From positions 2,790,001 through 2,854,000 of the forward strand of contig NZ_VFNP01000001.1 of the NCBI RefSeq assembly GCF_006715635.1: a stretch of 64,000 nt of DNA, written 5' to 3'. The translations under genes were made by a program, and so were the position numbers. Every line of letters begins with the position of its first letter. The stretch's first letter is position 1. This stretch comes from Streptomyces sp. SLBN-118. Its GTDB lineage: Bacteria; Actinomycetota; Actinomycetes; Streptomycetales; Streptomycetaceae. This document shows, piece after piece, positions 51,783 to 60,344 of the stretch. The notes under the pieces were generated by a model. It searched no databases and was not told the origin of the DNA. It saw nothing but the letters and a program-made list of their open reading frames with translations.

Positions 51783-52079
51783 ATGAACATCGGACTGCTG
51801 GCCCGCATCGAGGCCAAGCCCGAGGACGCCGACAAGGTGGAGGCACTGCTGCGGGACGCGCTCCAGCTCGCTCGCGAGGAGGACAACACGGTCACCTGGT
51901 TCGCCTTCCGTGAGAGTGCCACCACCTTCGGCGTCTTCGACACCTTCGAGAACGAGGAGGGACGGGCCGCGCATCTGCAGGGCCGGATCGCCGCGGCGCT
52001 GATGGAGGCGGCGCAGACGATGCTGAGTTCCGCGCCCGACATCCGTCCCGTGGACCTGCTGGCGGTCAAGCTTCCCTGA
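51783..52079 (+). CDS. ABM-family (antibiotic biosynthesis monooxygenase) protein
   Basis: 98 residues. The ABM dimeric ferredoxin-like fold is visible in GLLARIEAKPEDADKVEALL, TWFAFRE and FGVFDTFENEEGRAAHL. Such proteins include quinone-forming monooxygenases and stress or quorum-related proteins. The function is not set by sequence. The start follows CTACGGAGTG. It is opposite the GlxA-type regulator and ends at a strong hairpin. Confidence 0.85.
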   Translation: MNIGLLARIEAKPEDADKVEALLRDALQLAREEDNTVTWFAFRESATTFGVFDTFENEEGRAAHLQGRIAAALMEAAQTMLSSAPDIRPVDLLAVKLP

Positions 52080-52094
52080 ACCGCCCGTACACCC

Positions 52095-52129
52095 GGCCCG
52101 GCGGATCGCGGACCGCGATCCGCCGGGCC
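52095..52129. terminator. Terminator after the ABM gene
   Basis: A 17-bp perfect palindrome with a single central base (52095-52111, A, 52113-52129). The tip bases will open to form a loop. Confidence 0.85.
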
Positions 52130-52189
52130 CGGGGCGAGACATGCCCGGCACCACGCGAGCTCATCACCACCACCCGAGGAGACGTCATC

Positions 52190-52729
52190 ATGACGCGGCT
52201 CACGAGCAGGCCCGTCACGGGCGAACCCGGCGAGACACGCTCGCGCACGCACACCTGGGAGCCGCCGAGGAGCCTCGCGGACGCCGGCAGCCGCCCCGGC
52301 CTGGAGCAGCTCCGGCTCATCCTGGACGGCGAGATCCCGCAGCCCCCGTTCGGCAGCACGCTGGGATTCCGGCTCGTGGAGGCCACCGAGGGCAGCGCGG
52401 TCTTCGAGGGCGAGCCCGGAGAACATCTGCTGAACCCGATGGGCGCCGGCCACGGCGGTTTCCTGGCCACGCTGCTCGACTCGGCCCTGGGCAGCGCGGT
52501 GATGACCACCCTCCCGGCGGGCCGCGGCTACACCACCATCCAACTGGGGGTGAATCTGGTCCGTCCGGTCTACGCGGACACCCAGCCGCTGCGCTGCGAA
52601 GGCACCGTCATCCACTCCGGTCGCACGACCGCGACCGCGGAGGCGCGCGTGAGGGGCGCGAAGGACGGCAAGCTGTACGCCCACGGCACGACGACCTGCG
52701 CGGTCTTCGCGTTGCCGGGCAGCGCCTGA
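52190..52729 (+). CDS. PaaI-type acyl-CoA thioesterase
   Basis: 179 residues. A polar N-terminus (about 50 residues) precedes the hot-dog domain: NPMGAGHGGFLATLLDSALGSAV is the PaaI helix with its catalytic Asp, and GYTTIQLGVNLVRPV follows. It should hydrolyse aromatic or short-chain acyl-CoAs. ATG at 52190 follows GAGGAG. The small monooxygenase gene upstream is separated by a terminator. Confidence 0.85.
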   Translation: MTRLTSRPVTGEPGETRSRTHTWEPPRSLADAGSRPGLEQLRLILDGEIPQPPFGSTLGFRLVEATEGSAVFEGEPGEHLLNPMGAGHGGFLATLLDSALGSAVMTTLPAGRGYTTIQLGVNLVRPVYADTQPLRCEGTVIHSGRTTATAEARVRGAKDGKLYAHGTTTCAVFALPGSA

Positions 52730-52747
52730 GGCCGGAGGATCCACCCC

Positions 52748-53074
52748 ATGAAGCGGACAACAGTCGTCAACCTCAAGGGCCACCGGGACGACCCCGAGTA
52801 CGCGGACGTGGTCTACGTGGGCCGCGCCATGCACCGCGGCGGCTGGCACCTCGACGCCTCTGCGCTGGCCAGCCCCTTCCGCCCGGGTCCGGACGGCACA
52901 CGCGAAGAGGTCGTCGAGAAGTACCGCGCGTATCTGCTCTCGCGCCCCGATCTCCTGGCCATGCTCCCGTCCCTGCGCGGCCACCGCCTGGGCTGCTGGT
53001 GCGTCCCGGAACGCTGCCATGCCGAGGTGCTGGCGGAACTGGCCGACGCGACAGAGCCGGGCGACGGCCGCTGA
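52748..53074 (+). CDS. DUF4326 protein
   Basis: 108 residues. VVNLKGHRDDPEYADVVYVGRAM and GHRLGCWCVPERCHAEVLAEL match DUF4326, a family of small proteins with conserved Cys-Trp-Cys and Cys-His, likely metal- or nucleotide-related and known mainly from phages and actinobacteria. It starts 18 bases after the thioesterase gene with GGAGGAT upstream. Function unknown. Confidence 0.8.
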   Translation: MKRTTVVNLKGHRDDPEYADVVYVGRAMHRGGWHLDASALASPFRPGPDGTREEVVEKYRAYLLSRPDLLAMLPSLRGHRLGCWCVPERCHAEVLAELADATEPGDGR

Positions 53075-53164
53075 CGCCGACGCAGCGGGGGGGCTCGGTT
53101 CGCGTTCTGGTGCGGAGGTCACCAGGGTGGGATATTTGTGGCAGAACCTCACACAGGAGGCGAA

Positions 53165-53614
53165 ATGTCCACCATCAAGGAGAGCGTAGACATCGCCCGC
53201 CCGCCCGAAGATGTCTACTCCTACGTGACCGACCCCTCCCACCTCACCGAGTGGCAGGAAAGCGCCGTATCCGTACAGCCGCTCGGCGACGCCCCGATGG
53301 GCGTGGGGTCCCGCGTGGTCGTGACCCGGCGCATGGGGCGCCGGACGTTCCCGATGACCATGGAGGTGACCGAGTTCGACCCTCCCCGCACCTGGCACAT
53401 GCACGGTGTCGACGGTCCCGTCAGGGGCGATGTCCGCGGCACGATCGAGCCCATCGGTGACGGCGACCGGTCCCGCCTGACTCTCGACCTCGACCTCGAG
53501 GGCCACGGGATGGGCAAGCTGCTACTGCCGCTCGTCGTGCGTCCGCAGGTACGGAAGGAATTGCCCAGGAACGAGCAGAAGCTCAAGGGCCTGCTCGAAA
53601 GCGGCGCCGCGTAG
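53165..53614 (+). CDS. SRPBCC (polyketide cyclase-like) protein
   Basis: 149 residues. Residues 6-146 form an SRPBCC/START-type fold: VDIARPPEDVYSYVTDPSHL, WQESAVSVQPL, then a long C-terminal helix ending KLKGLLESGAA. Such proteins bind hydrophobic ligands; some are cyclases or dehydratases, many are general. ATG at 53165 follows ACAGGAGGCG. GTG at 53138 would give a 9-residue longer N-terminus. Confidence 0.82.
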   Translation: MSTIKESVDIARPPEDVYSYVTDPSHLTEWQESAVSVQPLGDAPMGVGSRVVVTRRMGRRTFPMTMEVTEFDPPRTWHMHGVDGPVRGDVRGTIEPIGDGDRSRLTLDLDLEGHGMGKLLLPLVVRPQVRKELPRNEQKLKGLLESGAA

Positions 53615-53652
53615 GGCCCTCGGGGCCTCCACGGACCCACGGACATGACGGA

Positions 53653-53679
53653 GGGGGCGGGCCCCGAGGACCCGCCCCC
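53653..53679. terminator. Terminator after the SRPBCC gene
   Basis: A 9-bp G+C stem GGGGGCGGG (53653-53661) with CCCGCCCCC (53671-53679) and a 9-base loop, followed by TTC. Confidence 0.7.
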
Positions 53680-54046
53680 TTCGCGCCGCGGCACACGACG
53701 CGGAGTGCCTCACGAGGATGCCAGCTGCGGTGACGCGGTTCTGAAGGGTTCACGTCGGCACGGAATCAACACCCGTGGAGCGAGTTCCCTCTGCGCCGGC
53801 GGCGCCGCACCTTACTTCGAGACCGACAATATTGAGCTCACTCGCGAGGAGACCGCGGCCGCCGCGCACTGTTGCGCCATGACCACCGGCAGGCCGACGG
53901 AGCCGCCGCCTAGCAGCGGAACATCGACGACTCCGCGATGACCTGCGGGAACAGCGCACGCACAGGACCGATCCAGCGTGGATCCAGCAACCGTCCAGGG
54001 TGCCGGACGATCCCGGGCCCAGGGGCTGCCTGGTGCAACCGAACCA
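53680..54046. other. Non-coding region before vapBC
   Basis: No credible gene. A plus-strand frame of 98 codons crosses it but has no ribosome site, atypical codon use and no recognisable motif. A slightly AT-rich spot (GACAATATTGAGCTC) is present at about 53823-53838. The region may contain insertion or deletion debris. Confidence 0.35.
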
Positions 54047-54087
54047 CAAAACGACATCGCTATCACCATCAAGATGGTATCGTTTTG
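54047..54087 (+). promoter_or_regulatory. vapBC operator/promoter palindrome
   Basis: Nested inverted repeats: outer arms CAAAACGA (54047-54054) and TCGTTTTG (54080-54087), inner arms ACCATC (54065-54070) and GATGGT (54073-54078). TATCGT (54078-54083) within it fits a -10 box. Its place about 35 bases before vapB fits the autoregulatory site of a VapBC operon. Confidence 0.6.
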
Positions 54088-54120
54088 CCTAGTGCGCTTC
54101 CGGGAGAGGGGAGTCAAACC

Positions 54121-54363
54121 ATGGCTCGGACAGTCATCGATCTCGACGAGGACCTGGTCGCCGAGGCTATGCGCATCTTCGGCACCAAGACCAAGGCGAA
54201 GGCCGTGCGACTGGCCATGGAGGACGCCGTCAAGCGCCACCTGCGCCAAGAGTTCTTCGACGCCATGGACTCAGGCGAGCTCGACTTCAGCGAGATCATC
54301 GAGAACACCGGCCCCCGCAACGCCGACGGCTCCCTCAAGCGCACCGGCGGCCAGGCCGCCTGA
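54121..54363 (+). CDS. vapB: VapB-type antitoxin
   Basis: 80 residues. The N-terminal ribbon-helix-helix (RTVIDLDEDLVAEAMRIFGT, KTKAKAVRLAMEDAV) binds DNA; the acidic C-terminus (SGELDFSEIIENTG) should fill the toxin active site. It resembles the VapB2-like DUF2191 group. ATG at 54121 follows GAGAGGGGAG. Its stop overlaps the toxin start by one base (TGATG). Confidence 0.88.
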   Translation: MARTVIDLDEDLVAEAMRIFGTKTKAKAVRLAMEDAVKRHLRQEFFDAMDSGELDFSEIIENTGPRNADGSLKRTGGQAA

Positions 54364-54782
54364 TGCAAGACCGCTACCTCATCGACAAGTCCGCCCTCGC
54401 TCGATGGTCGAAACCCCCGGTTAAGGACGCACTCCAGCCGCTGCACGAGCGCTACCTGCTAGCCGTGTGCCAGCCCACCGAGTACGAAATGGCGCACTCC
54501 GCCCGCACCACCGCAGAAGCGCTGCGCATCAGCACCTGGCTCCATGCATTCGACTACCTCACCTGTGACGACGACACCTTCGCCCGCGCCCTGGAGACCC
54601 AGCGCCACGCCCTCAACGCCGGCTTCCACCGCGCTCTGTCCCTCCCCGATCTGCTCATCGCCGCCACCGCAGAACTACACCGGCTGACCGTCCTCCACTA
54701 CGACGGCGACTTCGACATGATCGCCTCCATTACCGGGCAGTCGACCCAATGGGTGGTACCCCCGGGCAGCGCCGACCACTGA
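54363..54782 (+). CDS. vapC: VapC-type PIN-domain toxin
   Basis: 139 residues. The PIN active-site acids are in place: D8 (YLIDKSAL), E40 (PTEYEM), D96 (LPDLLIAATA) and D114/D116 (HYDGDFDMI). PIN toxins cleave tRNA or rRNA when released from the antitoxin. Coupled to vapB and followed by a hairpin. The pair sits in the variable part of the window and is probably acquired; its codon use is ordinary for the window. Confidence 0.9.
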   Translation: MQDRYLIDKSALARWSKPPVKDALQPLHERYLLAVCQPTEYEMAHSARTTAEALRISTWLHAFDYLTCDDDTFARALETQRHALNAGFHRALSLPDLLIAATAELHRLTVLHYDGDFDMIASITGQSTQWVVPPGSADH

Positions 54783-54832
54783 GCTGATTCCATCCTGATG
54801 GTTGCTGGCCGCTGGGACTGGCGCGGGGTGGC

Positions 54833-54852
54833 GTTTCCCCTCAAGGGGGAAC
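54833..54852. terminator. Short terminator after vapC
   Basis: GTTTCCCC and GGGGGAAC form an 8-bp stem with one G-T pair around loop TCAA, 51 bases past the vapC stop. Confidence 0.5.
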
Positions 54853-54928
54853 CATTCTGCGGACTGTTGCGGACAGCAGGACGGCCCGACCCGCGTCTTC
54901 GCAGGTCAGGCCAGCCCTGGGGGTGCGA

Positions 54929-56017
54929 TCAGACGTTGAAGCGGAACTCCACCACGTCGCCGTCCTGCATCACGTAGTCCTTGCCTTCCATCCGCGCCTT
55001 GCCCTTCGCGCGAGCCTCCGCCACCGAGCCCGTCTCCACCAGGTCGGCGAAGGAGATCACCTCGGCCTTGATGAACCCCTTCTGGAAGTCGGTGTGGATC
55101 ACACCGGCCGCCTCGGGAGCCGTCGCGCCCTTCTTGATCGTCCAGGCGCGGGTCTCCTTCGGGCCGGCCGTCAGATACGTCTGGAGGCCGAGGGTGTCGA
55201 AGCCGACACGGCCAAGCGTCGCCAGGCCCGGCTCTTCCTGGCCCATCGACTGGAGCAGTTCCAGCGCCTCGTCGTCCTCGAGCTCGATCAGCTCCGACTC
55301 GATCTTGGCGTTCAGGAAGATCGCCTCGGCGGGGGCGACCAACGCGCGCTGCTCGTTCTTGAAGTCCTCGTCGACCAGCTCGTCCTCGTCGACGTTGAAG
55401 ACGTAGAGGAAGGGCTTCGTGGTCAGCAGGTGCAGTTCGTGCAGCAGACGGCCCTTCTCCGTGCCTGCGGCGATGCCCGCGGCGAAGAGCGTCGTGCCCG
55501 ACTCGAGGATCTTCTGCGCCTCCTCGACCGCGGCCAGGACCGCGACCTTGTCCTTCTGGAGGCGGGACTCCTTCGTCAGGCGCGGCACCGCCTTCTCGAC
55601 CGACTGGAGGTCCGCGAGGATCAGCTCGGTATTGATCGTCTCGATGTCGTTCTTGGGCGAGACCTTGCCGTCGACATGGACGACGTTCTCGTCCCTGAAG
55701 GCGCGGATGACCTGGCAGATCGCGTCGGACTCACGGATGTTCGCGAGGAACTTGTTGCCCAGGCCCTCTCCCTCGCTCGCACCCCGCACGATGCCCGCGA
55801 TGTCGACGAAGTCGACCGTCGCCGGGAGGATCCGCTGCGAGCCGAAAATCCCGGCCAGCGTGGCGAGGCGGGCGTCCGGGACGCCGACGACGCCGACGTT
55901 CGGCTCGATCGTGGCGAACGGGTAGTTGGCCGCCAGCACGTCGTTCTTGGTCAGGGCGTTGAACAGGGTCGACTTGCCGACATTCGGCAGGCCGACGATT
56001 CCGATCGAGAGCGACAC
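54929..56017 (-). CDS. ychF: Redox-regulated ATPase YchF
   Basis: 362 residues of the Obg-related YchF/OLA1 family. P-loop GLPNVGKS (9-16) is intact; the C-terminal TGS domain includes GVIHTDFQKGFIKAEV and ends DYVMQDGDVVEFRFNV. YchF prefers ATP to GTP and associates with ribosomes and the oxidative-stress response. The start is GTG at 56017. The length fits the family. Confidence 0.95.
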   Translation of the reverse strand: MSLSIGIVGLPNVGKSTLFNALTKNDVLAANYPFATIEPNVGVVGVPDARLATLAGIFGSQRILPATVDFVDIAGIVRGASEGEGLGNKFLANIRESDAICQVIRAFRDENVVHVDGKVSPKNDIETINTELILADLQSVEKAVPRLTKESRLQKDKVAVLAAVEEAQKILESGTTLFAAGIAAGTEKGRLLHELHLLTTKPFLYVFNVDEDELVDEDFKNEQRALVAPAEAIFLNAKIESELIELEDDEALELLQSMGQEEPGLATLGRVGFDTLGLQTYLTAGPKETRAWTIKKGATAPEAAGVIHTDFQKGFIKAEVISFADLVETGSVAEARAKGKARMEGKDYVMQDGDVVEFRFNV

Positions 56018-56167
56018 GTTGGCGACTTCCTGAAGTGAGGACTGGCTGTTGGCCTACGGCCCGGAGGTGGGCCGATCCCTCAGTTTACGGGCGGGTCAAG
56101 CCGGGCAGTGACGGTGGCCGGGAGTCGAACTCAACGCCAAGGTCAACCAAAGGGCGTGTCTGAGGCC

Positions 56168-56195
56168 TTGTTCCTCCCTGGTTGCGACCTACGTT
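56168..56195 (+). promoter_or_regulatory. Promoter for the DUF6542-like gene
   Basis: TTGTTC (56168-56173) and TACGTT (56190-56195) with a 16-base spacer; the -10 box ends 6 bases before the GTG at 56202, so the transcript should be leaderless. Confidence 0.5.
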
Positions 56196-56201
56196 GTTCG
56201 G

Positions 56202-56774
56202 GTGGAGCAGCACAGGACAAGTCAACCTCGGCGCCGACAGCGGCCGCAGCCCCCTCTTTCCGCGCAGCCCCCCCTCGCCCCGCAGGGCGCGCTCGCCGAG
56301 GGCGCCGCCGTGTACCGGGTCGCCACGCGGCCTGCGCGCACCGCGCCCCCCGTCGTGCTTGCCCTGCGCAGACTGCCCAATCCCCGGCTGACGGGCATCG
56401 GCGGCGGGCTCTTCGGGGCCGCGGCGATGCTTGTACTCGGCTGTCTGGACTGGCTGCTCCTCGACGGTGCCCCGGTGGTGTACGGGCTGCTGTTCCTGCC
56501 CGTCAGCGCGCTGACCGCGCTGTGGGTGCGGGAGGCCGACGTGGTCACGGCGCCGATCAGCGTCCCGATCGCCTTCGCGGTAGGGATCGTGCCGATCTCC
56601 GGCGGGACCGGCGGCTTCGGGGGGCAGACGATGGCCGTGGTCACGTCGCTCGCGGTGCACGCCGGGTGGCTGTACGGCGGCACGCTGATCGCCGGCGTCA
56701 TCACGTGCGTGCGGAAGGTGCGGAGTATGACCCGCCGACGTCGCCGCTCGGGGGGCACGCCCCGCCGCCGTTGA
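56202..56774 (+). CDS. DUF6542-like membrane protein
   Basis: 190 residues. A 60-residue basic and Pro/Gln-rich N-terminus ([16 protein letters not shown]) precedes four hydrophobic helices ([78 protein letters not shown]) and an Arg-rich tail. The family is found in Streptomyces beside ychF; function unknown. GTG start at 56202 without ribosome site but with a promoter at leaderless distance. Family name given from pattern memory. Confidence 0.65.
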   Translation: MEQHRTSQPRRRQRPQPPLSAQPPLAPQGALAEGAAVYRVATRPARTAPPVVLALRRLPNPRLTGIGGGLFGAAAMLVLGCLDWLLLDGAPVVYGLLFLPVSALTALWVREADVVTAPISVPIAFAVGIVPISGGTGGFGGQTMAVVTSLAVHAGWLYGGTLIAGVITCVRKVRSMTRRRRRSGGTPRRR

Positions 56775-56861
56775 GTTTCCGCTGGGCAGGCCCCGCGGAC
56801 TCCCGCCATTTCCAGCGTCCCTGGCGCAGGACCGCGGGCCGGGCGGCGCCGGGCAGCCCCG

Positions 56862-57602
56862 CTACCCTCCCGCCGCCGCCATCGCCGCGCCCACGATGCC
56901 CGCGTTGTTCTTCAGTTCCGCCGGGACGATCTGCGCCCTGATCCCCTTGATCAGCGGCACGAACTTGTCCGCCTTGCGGCTCACCCCGCCGCCGATGATG
57001 AACAGCTCGGGCGAGAACAGCATCTCCACATGCTGCAGATACTTCTGCACCCGGTGCGCCCAGTGGTGCCAGCTCAACCCCTCGTCGTCCTTGACCTTCG
57101 TCGACGCGTTCTTCTCCGCGTCATGGCCGTGCAGTTCCAGATGGCCCAGCTCGGTGTTGGGGACCAGGCGGCCGTCGATGAAGACCGCGCTGCCGATTCC
57201 GGTGCCGAACGTCAGCAGCATCACCGTGCCCTTGCGGCCGCGGCCCGCGCCGAAGGCCATCTCCGCAACGCCCGCCGCGTCCGCGTCGTTCAGGATCGTC
57301 ACCGACAGGCCGCCGAGGCGGTCGCCCAGCAGCCTGGAGGCGTCCACATCGATCCAGCCCTTGTCGACGTTGGCCGCGGTGCGGGTGATGCCGCTCGTGA
57401 CGACACCCGGGAAGGTGATGCCGACGGGGCCCGACCAGCCGAAATGGCCAACGACCTCGGCGACGCCGTCCGCCACGGCGTCGGGTGTCGCCGGGCGTGG
57501 AGTCAGAACTTTGTGGCGCTCATGCGCCAGGTCGCCGCGCTCAAGGTCCACGGGTGCGCCCTTGATGCCGGAACCGCCGATGTCCACTCCGAACACGTTC
57601 AT
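56862..57602 (-). CDS. ppgK: Polyphosphate glucokinase (ROK family)
   Basis: 246 residues. [12 protein letters not shown] is the phosphate-1 loop; [10 protein letters not shown] and [12 protein letters not shown] the phosphate-2 and adenosine motifs; ELGHLELHG holds the ROK zinc-less substrate segment of the PpgK group. PpgK phosphorylates glucose with polyphosphate (or ATP) as donor. ATG at 57602 is favoured over GTG 57608 because TAACGT lies 7 bases ahead, as in a leaderless mRNA. Confidence 0.9.
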   Translation of the reverse strand: MNVFGVDIGGSGIKGAPVDLERGDLAHERHKVLTPRPATPDAVADGVAEVVGHFGWSGPVGITFPGVVTSGITRTAANVDKGWIDVDASRLLGDRLGGLSVTILNDADAAGVAEMAFGAGRGRKGTVMLLTFGTGIGSAVFIDGRLVPNTELGHLELHGHDAEKNASTKVKDDEGLSWHHWAHRVQKYLQHVEMLFSPELFIIGGGVSRKADKFVPLIKGIRAQIVPAELKNNAGIVGAAMAAAGG

Positions 57603-57609
57603 GGACACA

Positions 57610-57615
57610 ACGTTA
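57610..57615 (-). promoter_or_regulatory. -10 element giving a leaderless ppgK transcript
   Basis: On the minus strand TAACGT lies 7 bases ahead of the ATG at 57602; no ribosome site precedes the start. Confidence 0.4.
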
Positions 57616-57632
57616 CGGGCAGCCGCTGACAG

Positions 57633-58625
57633 TCACTCCCCCGGCTTGCCCGACAGCTCCGCCGCCTCCGCGCGCAGGTCCCGGCGCAGCTCCTTCGGCA
57701 GCGAGAACGTGATCGACTCCTCCGCCGCCTTGACGATCTCGACATCCTCGAAGCCGCGCTGCGACAGCCACTCCAGGACTCCCTCGACCAGCACCTCGGG
57801 CACCGAGGCACCGGAGGTGAGGCCGACCGTGGAGACGCCCTGAAGCCAGGCCTCGTCGATCTCCTCGGCGAAGTCCACCAGATGGGCGGCCTGCGCGCCC
57901 GCGCCCAGCGCCACCTCGACCAGCCGGACGGAGTTCGAGGAGTTCTTGGAGCCCACCACGATGACCAGGTCCGCCTCGGCGCCCATCTGCTTGACGGCGA
58001 TCTGGCGGTTCTGCGTGGCGTAGCAGATGTCGTCGCTCGGCGGCGAGATCAGCTGGGGGAACTTCGTCTTGAGGGCATCGACCGTCTCCATCGTCTCGTC
58101 GACCGAGAGCGTGGTCTGGGAGAGCCAGACGACCTTCGACTCGTCCCGTACGGAGACGTTCGCGACGTCCTCGGGGCCGTCCACGAGCGTGATGTGTTCG
58201 GGCGCCTCGCCGGACGTGCCGATGACTTCCTCGTGGCCGTCGTGGCCGATCAGGAGGATGTCGTAGTCCTCGTTGGCGAAGCGGACGGCTTCCTTGTGGA
58301 CCTTGGTCACCAGCGGGCAGGTCGCGTCGATGGTCGCGAGCCTGCGCTGCGCCGCCTCCTCGTGGACGACCGGCGCCACGCCGTGGGCGGAGAACATGAC
58401 GATCGACCCCTCGGGGACCTCCGCCGTCTCGTCGACGAAGATCGCGCCCTTCTTCTCCAGGGTCTGTACGACGTACTTGTTGTGGACGATCTCGTGGCGG
58501 ACGTAGATCGGCGCCCCGTACTGCTCAAGGGCCTTCTCGACGGCGATCACGGCACGGTCCACGCCCGCGCAGTAGCCACGGGGAGCGGCGAGCAGGACGC
58601 GTCGGGCGGGAGTCGTAGCAGTCAT
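57633..58625 (-). CDS. ispH: 4-hydroxy-3-methylbut-2-enyl diphosphate reductase
   Basis: 330 residues of the LytB/IspH family, last enzyme of the MEP isoprenoid pathway. The three cluster cysteines are C19 (PRGYCAGV), C103 (DATCPLV) and C201 (DDICYATQN). HEIVHN (44-49) and SAHG hold substrate-binding His. ATG at 58625 is chosen; a -10 box TACGAT lies 7 bases ahead. It is divergent from xseA. Confidence 0.95.
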   Translation of the reverse strand: MTATTPARRVLLAAPRGYCAGVDRAVIAVEKALEQYGAPIYVRHEIVHNKYVVQTLEKKGAIFVDETAEVPEGSIVMFSAHGVAPVVHEEAAQRRLATIDATCPLVTKVHKEAVRFANEDYDILLIGHDGHEEVIGTSGEAPEHITLVDGPEDVANVSVRDESKVVWLSQTTLSVDETMETVDALKTKFPQLISPPSDDICYATQNRQIAVKQMGAEADLVIVVGSKNSSNSVRLVEVALGAGAQAAHLVDFAEEIDEAWLQGVSTVGLTSGASVPEVLVEGVLEWLSQRGFEDVEIVKAAEESITFSLPKELRRDLRAEAAELSGKPGE

Positions 58626-58632
58626 GCCCACC

Positions 58633-58638
58633 ATCGTA
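58633..58638 (-). promoter_or_regulatory. -10 element giving a leaderless ispH transcript
   Basis: Minus-strand TACGAT ends 7 bases before the ATG at 58625. Confidence 0.4.
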
Positions 58639-58717
58639 AGGCCGCTCCTCGGAGCGGAGAGATCACCCACCGGCGGAACACCGAGCCTGTGGCGGCGGCG
58701 TTGTCGTATGCGGCCGA

Positions 58718-58723
58718 TACGCT
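58718..58723 (+). promoter_or_regulatory. -10 element giving a leaderless xseA transcript
   Basis: TACGCT ends 7 bases before the ATG at 58731; no ribosome site is visible. Confidence 0.4.
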
Positions 58724-58730
58724 CGCCCGT

Positions 58731-59939
58731 ATGGCTCTCAACACGTCCGCGGAAGCTCCTCTGCCGGTCGGCGAGGTGTCACGGCTCATCGGCGGGTGGA
58801 TCGACCGGCTCGGCGCGGTCTGGGTGGAGGGGCAGATCACCCAGCTGTCGCGGCGGCCGGGGGCCGGCGTCGTCTTCATGACGCTGCGCGATCCCTCGTA
58901 CGACATCTCGGTGGGCGTCACCTGCTTCCGGCAGGTCTTCGACGCGGTTGCCGACGTGGTGTCGGAGGGTGCCCGCGTCGTGGTGTACGCCAAGCCGGAG
59001 TGGTACGCGCCGCGGGGGCAGCTGTCGCTGAAGGCCGTGGAGATAAGGCCGGTCGGGATCGGAGAGCTGCTGGCGCGCCTGGAGCAGTTGAAGCGGACTC
59101 TGGGCGCCGAGGGGCTGTTCGCCCTCGATCGCAAGAAGGCGCTGCCGTTCCTGCCGCACCGGGTGGGGCTTGTGTGCGGGCGGGCGTCCGCGGCCGAGCG
59201 CGACGTGCTGGAGGTGGCGCGGCGCCGATGGCCCGCTGTCCGCTTCGAGGTACGCAACGTCGCGGTGCAGGGGGTGCACGCGGTCGCGCAGGTCGTGCAG
59301 GCCGTCAAGGAGCTGGACGAGCTCCGGGACGTGGACGTGATCATCGTGGCGCGGGGCGGCGGCAGTGTGGAGGATCTGCTGCCGTTCTCCGACGAGCAGT
59401 TGGTGCGGGCGGTGTCCGAGTGCGGCACGCCGGTGGTGTCGGCGATCGGGCACGAGCCGGACTCGCCGCTGCTCGATCTGGTGGCGGACCTGCGGGCCTC
59501 GACACCGACCGACGCGGCGAAGAAGGTCGTCCCGGACGTGGGCGAGGAGATGGACCGGGTGCGGCAGCTGCGGGACCGTGCACTGCGCACCGTTCAGGGG
59601 CTGATCGACCGCGAGGAGCGCGGTCTGGCCCATGCGCTGGCCCGCCCGTCGATGGAGCATCCGCACCGGATGGTGGACGAGCGCGAGGCGGAGGTCGACG
59701 CGCTGGTGGCCCGTAGCCGGCGGGTGCTGGGGCATCTCCTGGACCGCGCGGACTCGGAGCTGGCACACACCCGCGCGCGGGTGGTCTCGCTGTCCCCGGC
59801 GGCGACGCTGGAGCGGGGGTACGCGGTGCTGCAGCGCGCGGACGGCGTAGTGGTCCGTTCGCCGGAGGAGGTCTCGGCGGGAGACGAGCTGAGGGCGCGG
59901 GTCGCCGAGGGCGAGTTCGCGGTACGGGTGTCCGAGTGA
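58731..59939 (+). CDS. xseA: Exonuclease VII large subunit
   Basis: 402 residues. The N-terminal OB fold ([25 protein letters not shown]) is followed by the catalytic domain with [35 protein letters not shown] and [17 protein letters not shown]. It degrades single-stranded DNA with XseB. ATG at 58731; the open frame upstream is a shadow. Leaderless from its -10 box. The stop overlaps one possible xseB start. Confidence 0.94.
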   Translation: MALNTSAEAPLPVGEVSRLIGGWIDRLGAVWVEGQITQLSRRPGAGVVFMTLRDPSYDISVGVTCFRQVFDAVADVVSEGARVVVYAKPEWYAPRGQLSLKAVEIRPVGIGELLARLEQLKRTLGAEGLFALDRKKALPFLPHRVGLVCGRASAAERDVLEVARRRWPAVRFEVRNVAVQGVHAVAQVVQAVKELDELRDVDVIIVARGGGSVEDLLPFSDEQLVRAVSECGTPVVSAIGHEPDSPLLDLVADLRASTPTDAAKKVVPDVGEEMDRVRQLRDRALRTVQGLIDREERGLAHALARPSMEHPHRMVDEREAEVDALVARSRRVLGHLLDRADSELAHTRARVVSLSPAATLERGYAVLQRADGVVVRSPEEVSAGDELRARVAEGEFAVRVSE

Positions 59940-59968
59940 GTACGAACGGGGCGAATAGGGTGGGCGGC

Positions 59969-60211
59969 ATGGCAGCCAGGACGGAAGAGAGCACGCTCGG
60001 CTACGAGCAGGCGAGGGACGAGCTGATCGAGGTCGTACGGCGCCTGGAGGCGGGCGGCACGACGCTGGAGGAGTCGCTGGCGCTGTGGGAGCGCGGCGAG
60101 GAGCTGGCGAAGGTCTGCCGCCACTGGCTGGAGGGCGCCCGTGCGCGGCTCGACGCGGCATTGTCCGAGGGTGAGGGCCAGGGCCCGGCTGCCGGTGACG
60201 CAGAGGGCTGA
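59969..60211 (+). CDS. xseB: Exonuclease VII small subunit
   Basis: 80 residues with the XseB signature [20 protein letters not shown] and [21 protein letters not shown] at 59969 has GGGTGGGCGG ahead and gives the usual length; GTG at 59936, overlapping the xseA stop by 4 bases, is a real alternative and would add 11 residues. Confidence 0.9.
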   Translation: MAARTEESTLGYEQARDELIEVVRRLEAGGTTLEESLALWERGEELAKVCRHWLEGARARLDAALSEGEGQGPAAGDAEG

Positions 60212-60270
60212 ACAGGGTCGCAGGCCGCCCGGGCGGGTCCTGGCTGTGAGTCGGGTCACCGTGGGGCAGT

Positions 60271-60289
60271 AGTTGAAATTTAATCTACC
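60271..60289 (+). promoter_or_regulatory. Candidate operator/promoter ahead of the reductase gene
   Basis: AT-rich TTGAAATTTAATCTACCGG stands out in GC-rich sequence about 55 bases before the ATG at 60345. It contains a partial palindrome (TTGAAATTTAA) of the sort bound by MarR-type regulators. No regulator gene is adjacent. Confidence 0.35.
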
Positions 60290-60344
60290 GGGCGGCGGTT
60301 ACACCCGCCGTAAGCATCTGCTCGCCCCGGAAGGTACGCCAGAA

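Noticed and set aside
53645..53941. 98-codon ORF after the SRPBCC gene
   Set aside because: Begins inside a terminator, has no ribosome site, and its translation has no recognisable motif or normal composition.
54121..54782. A larger defence island around VapBC
   Set aside because: Neighbours on both sides are ordinary enzymes or core genes; no nuclease, helicase or other defence gene is present.
56085..56160. tRNA gene on the minus strand
   Set aside because: Only a T-loop-like GTTCGA stretch is present; no acceptor, D or anticodon arm can be built.
56108..56941. 277-codon plus-strand ORF over the DUF6542-like gene
   Set aside because: Arg/Ala-rich translation in a different frame from the membrane protein that has clear helices and a promoter.
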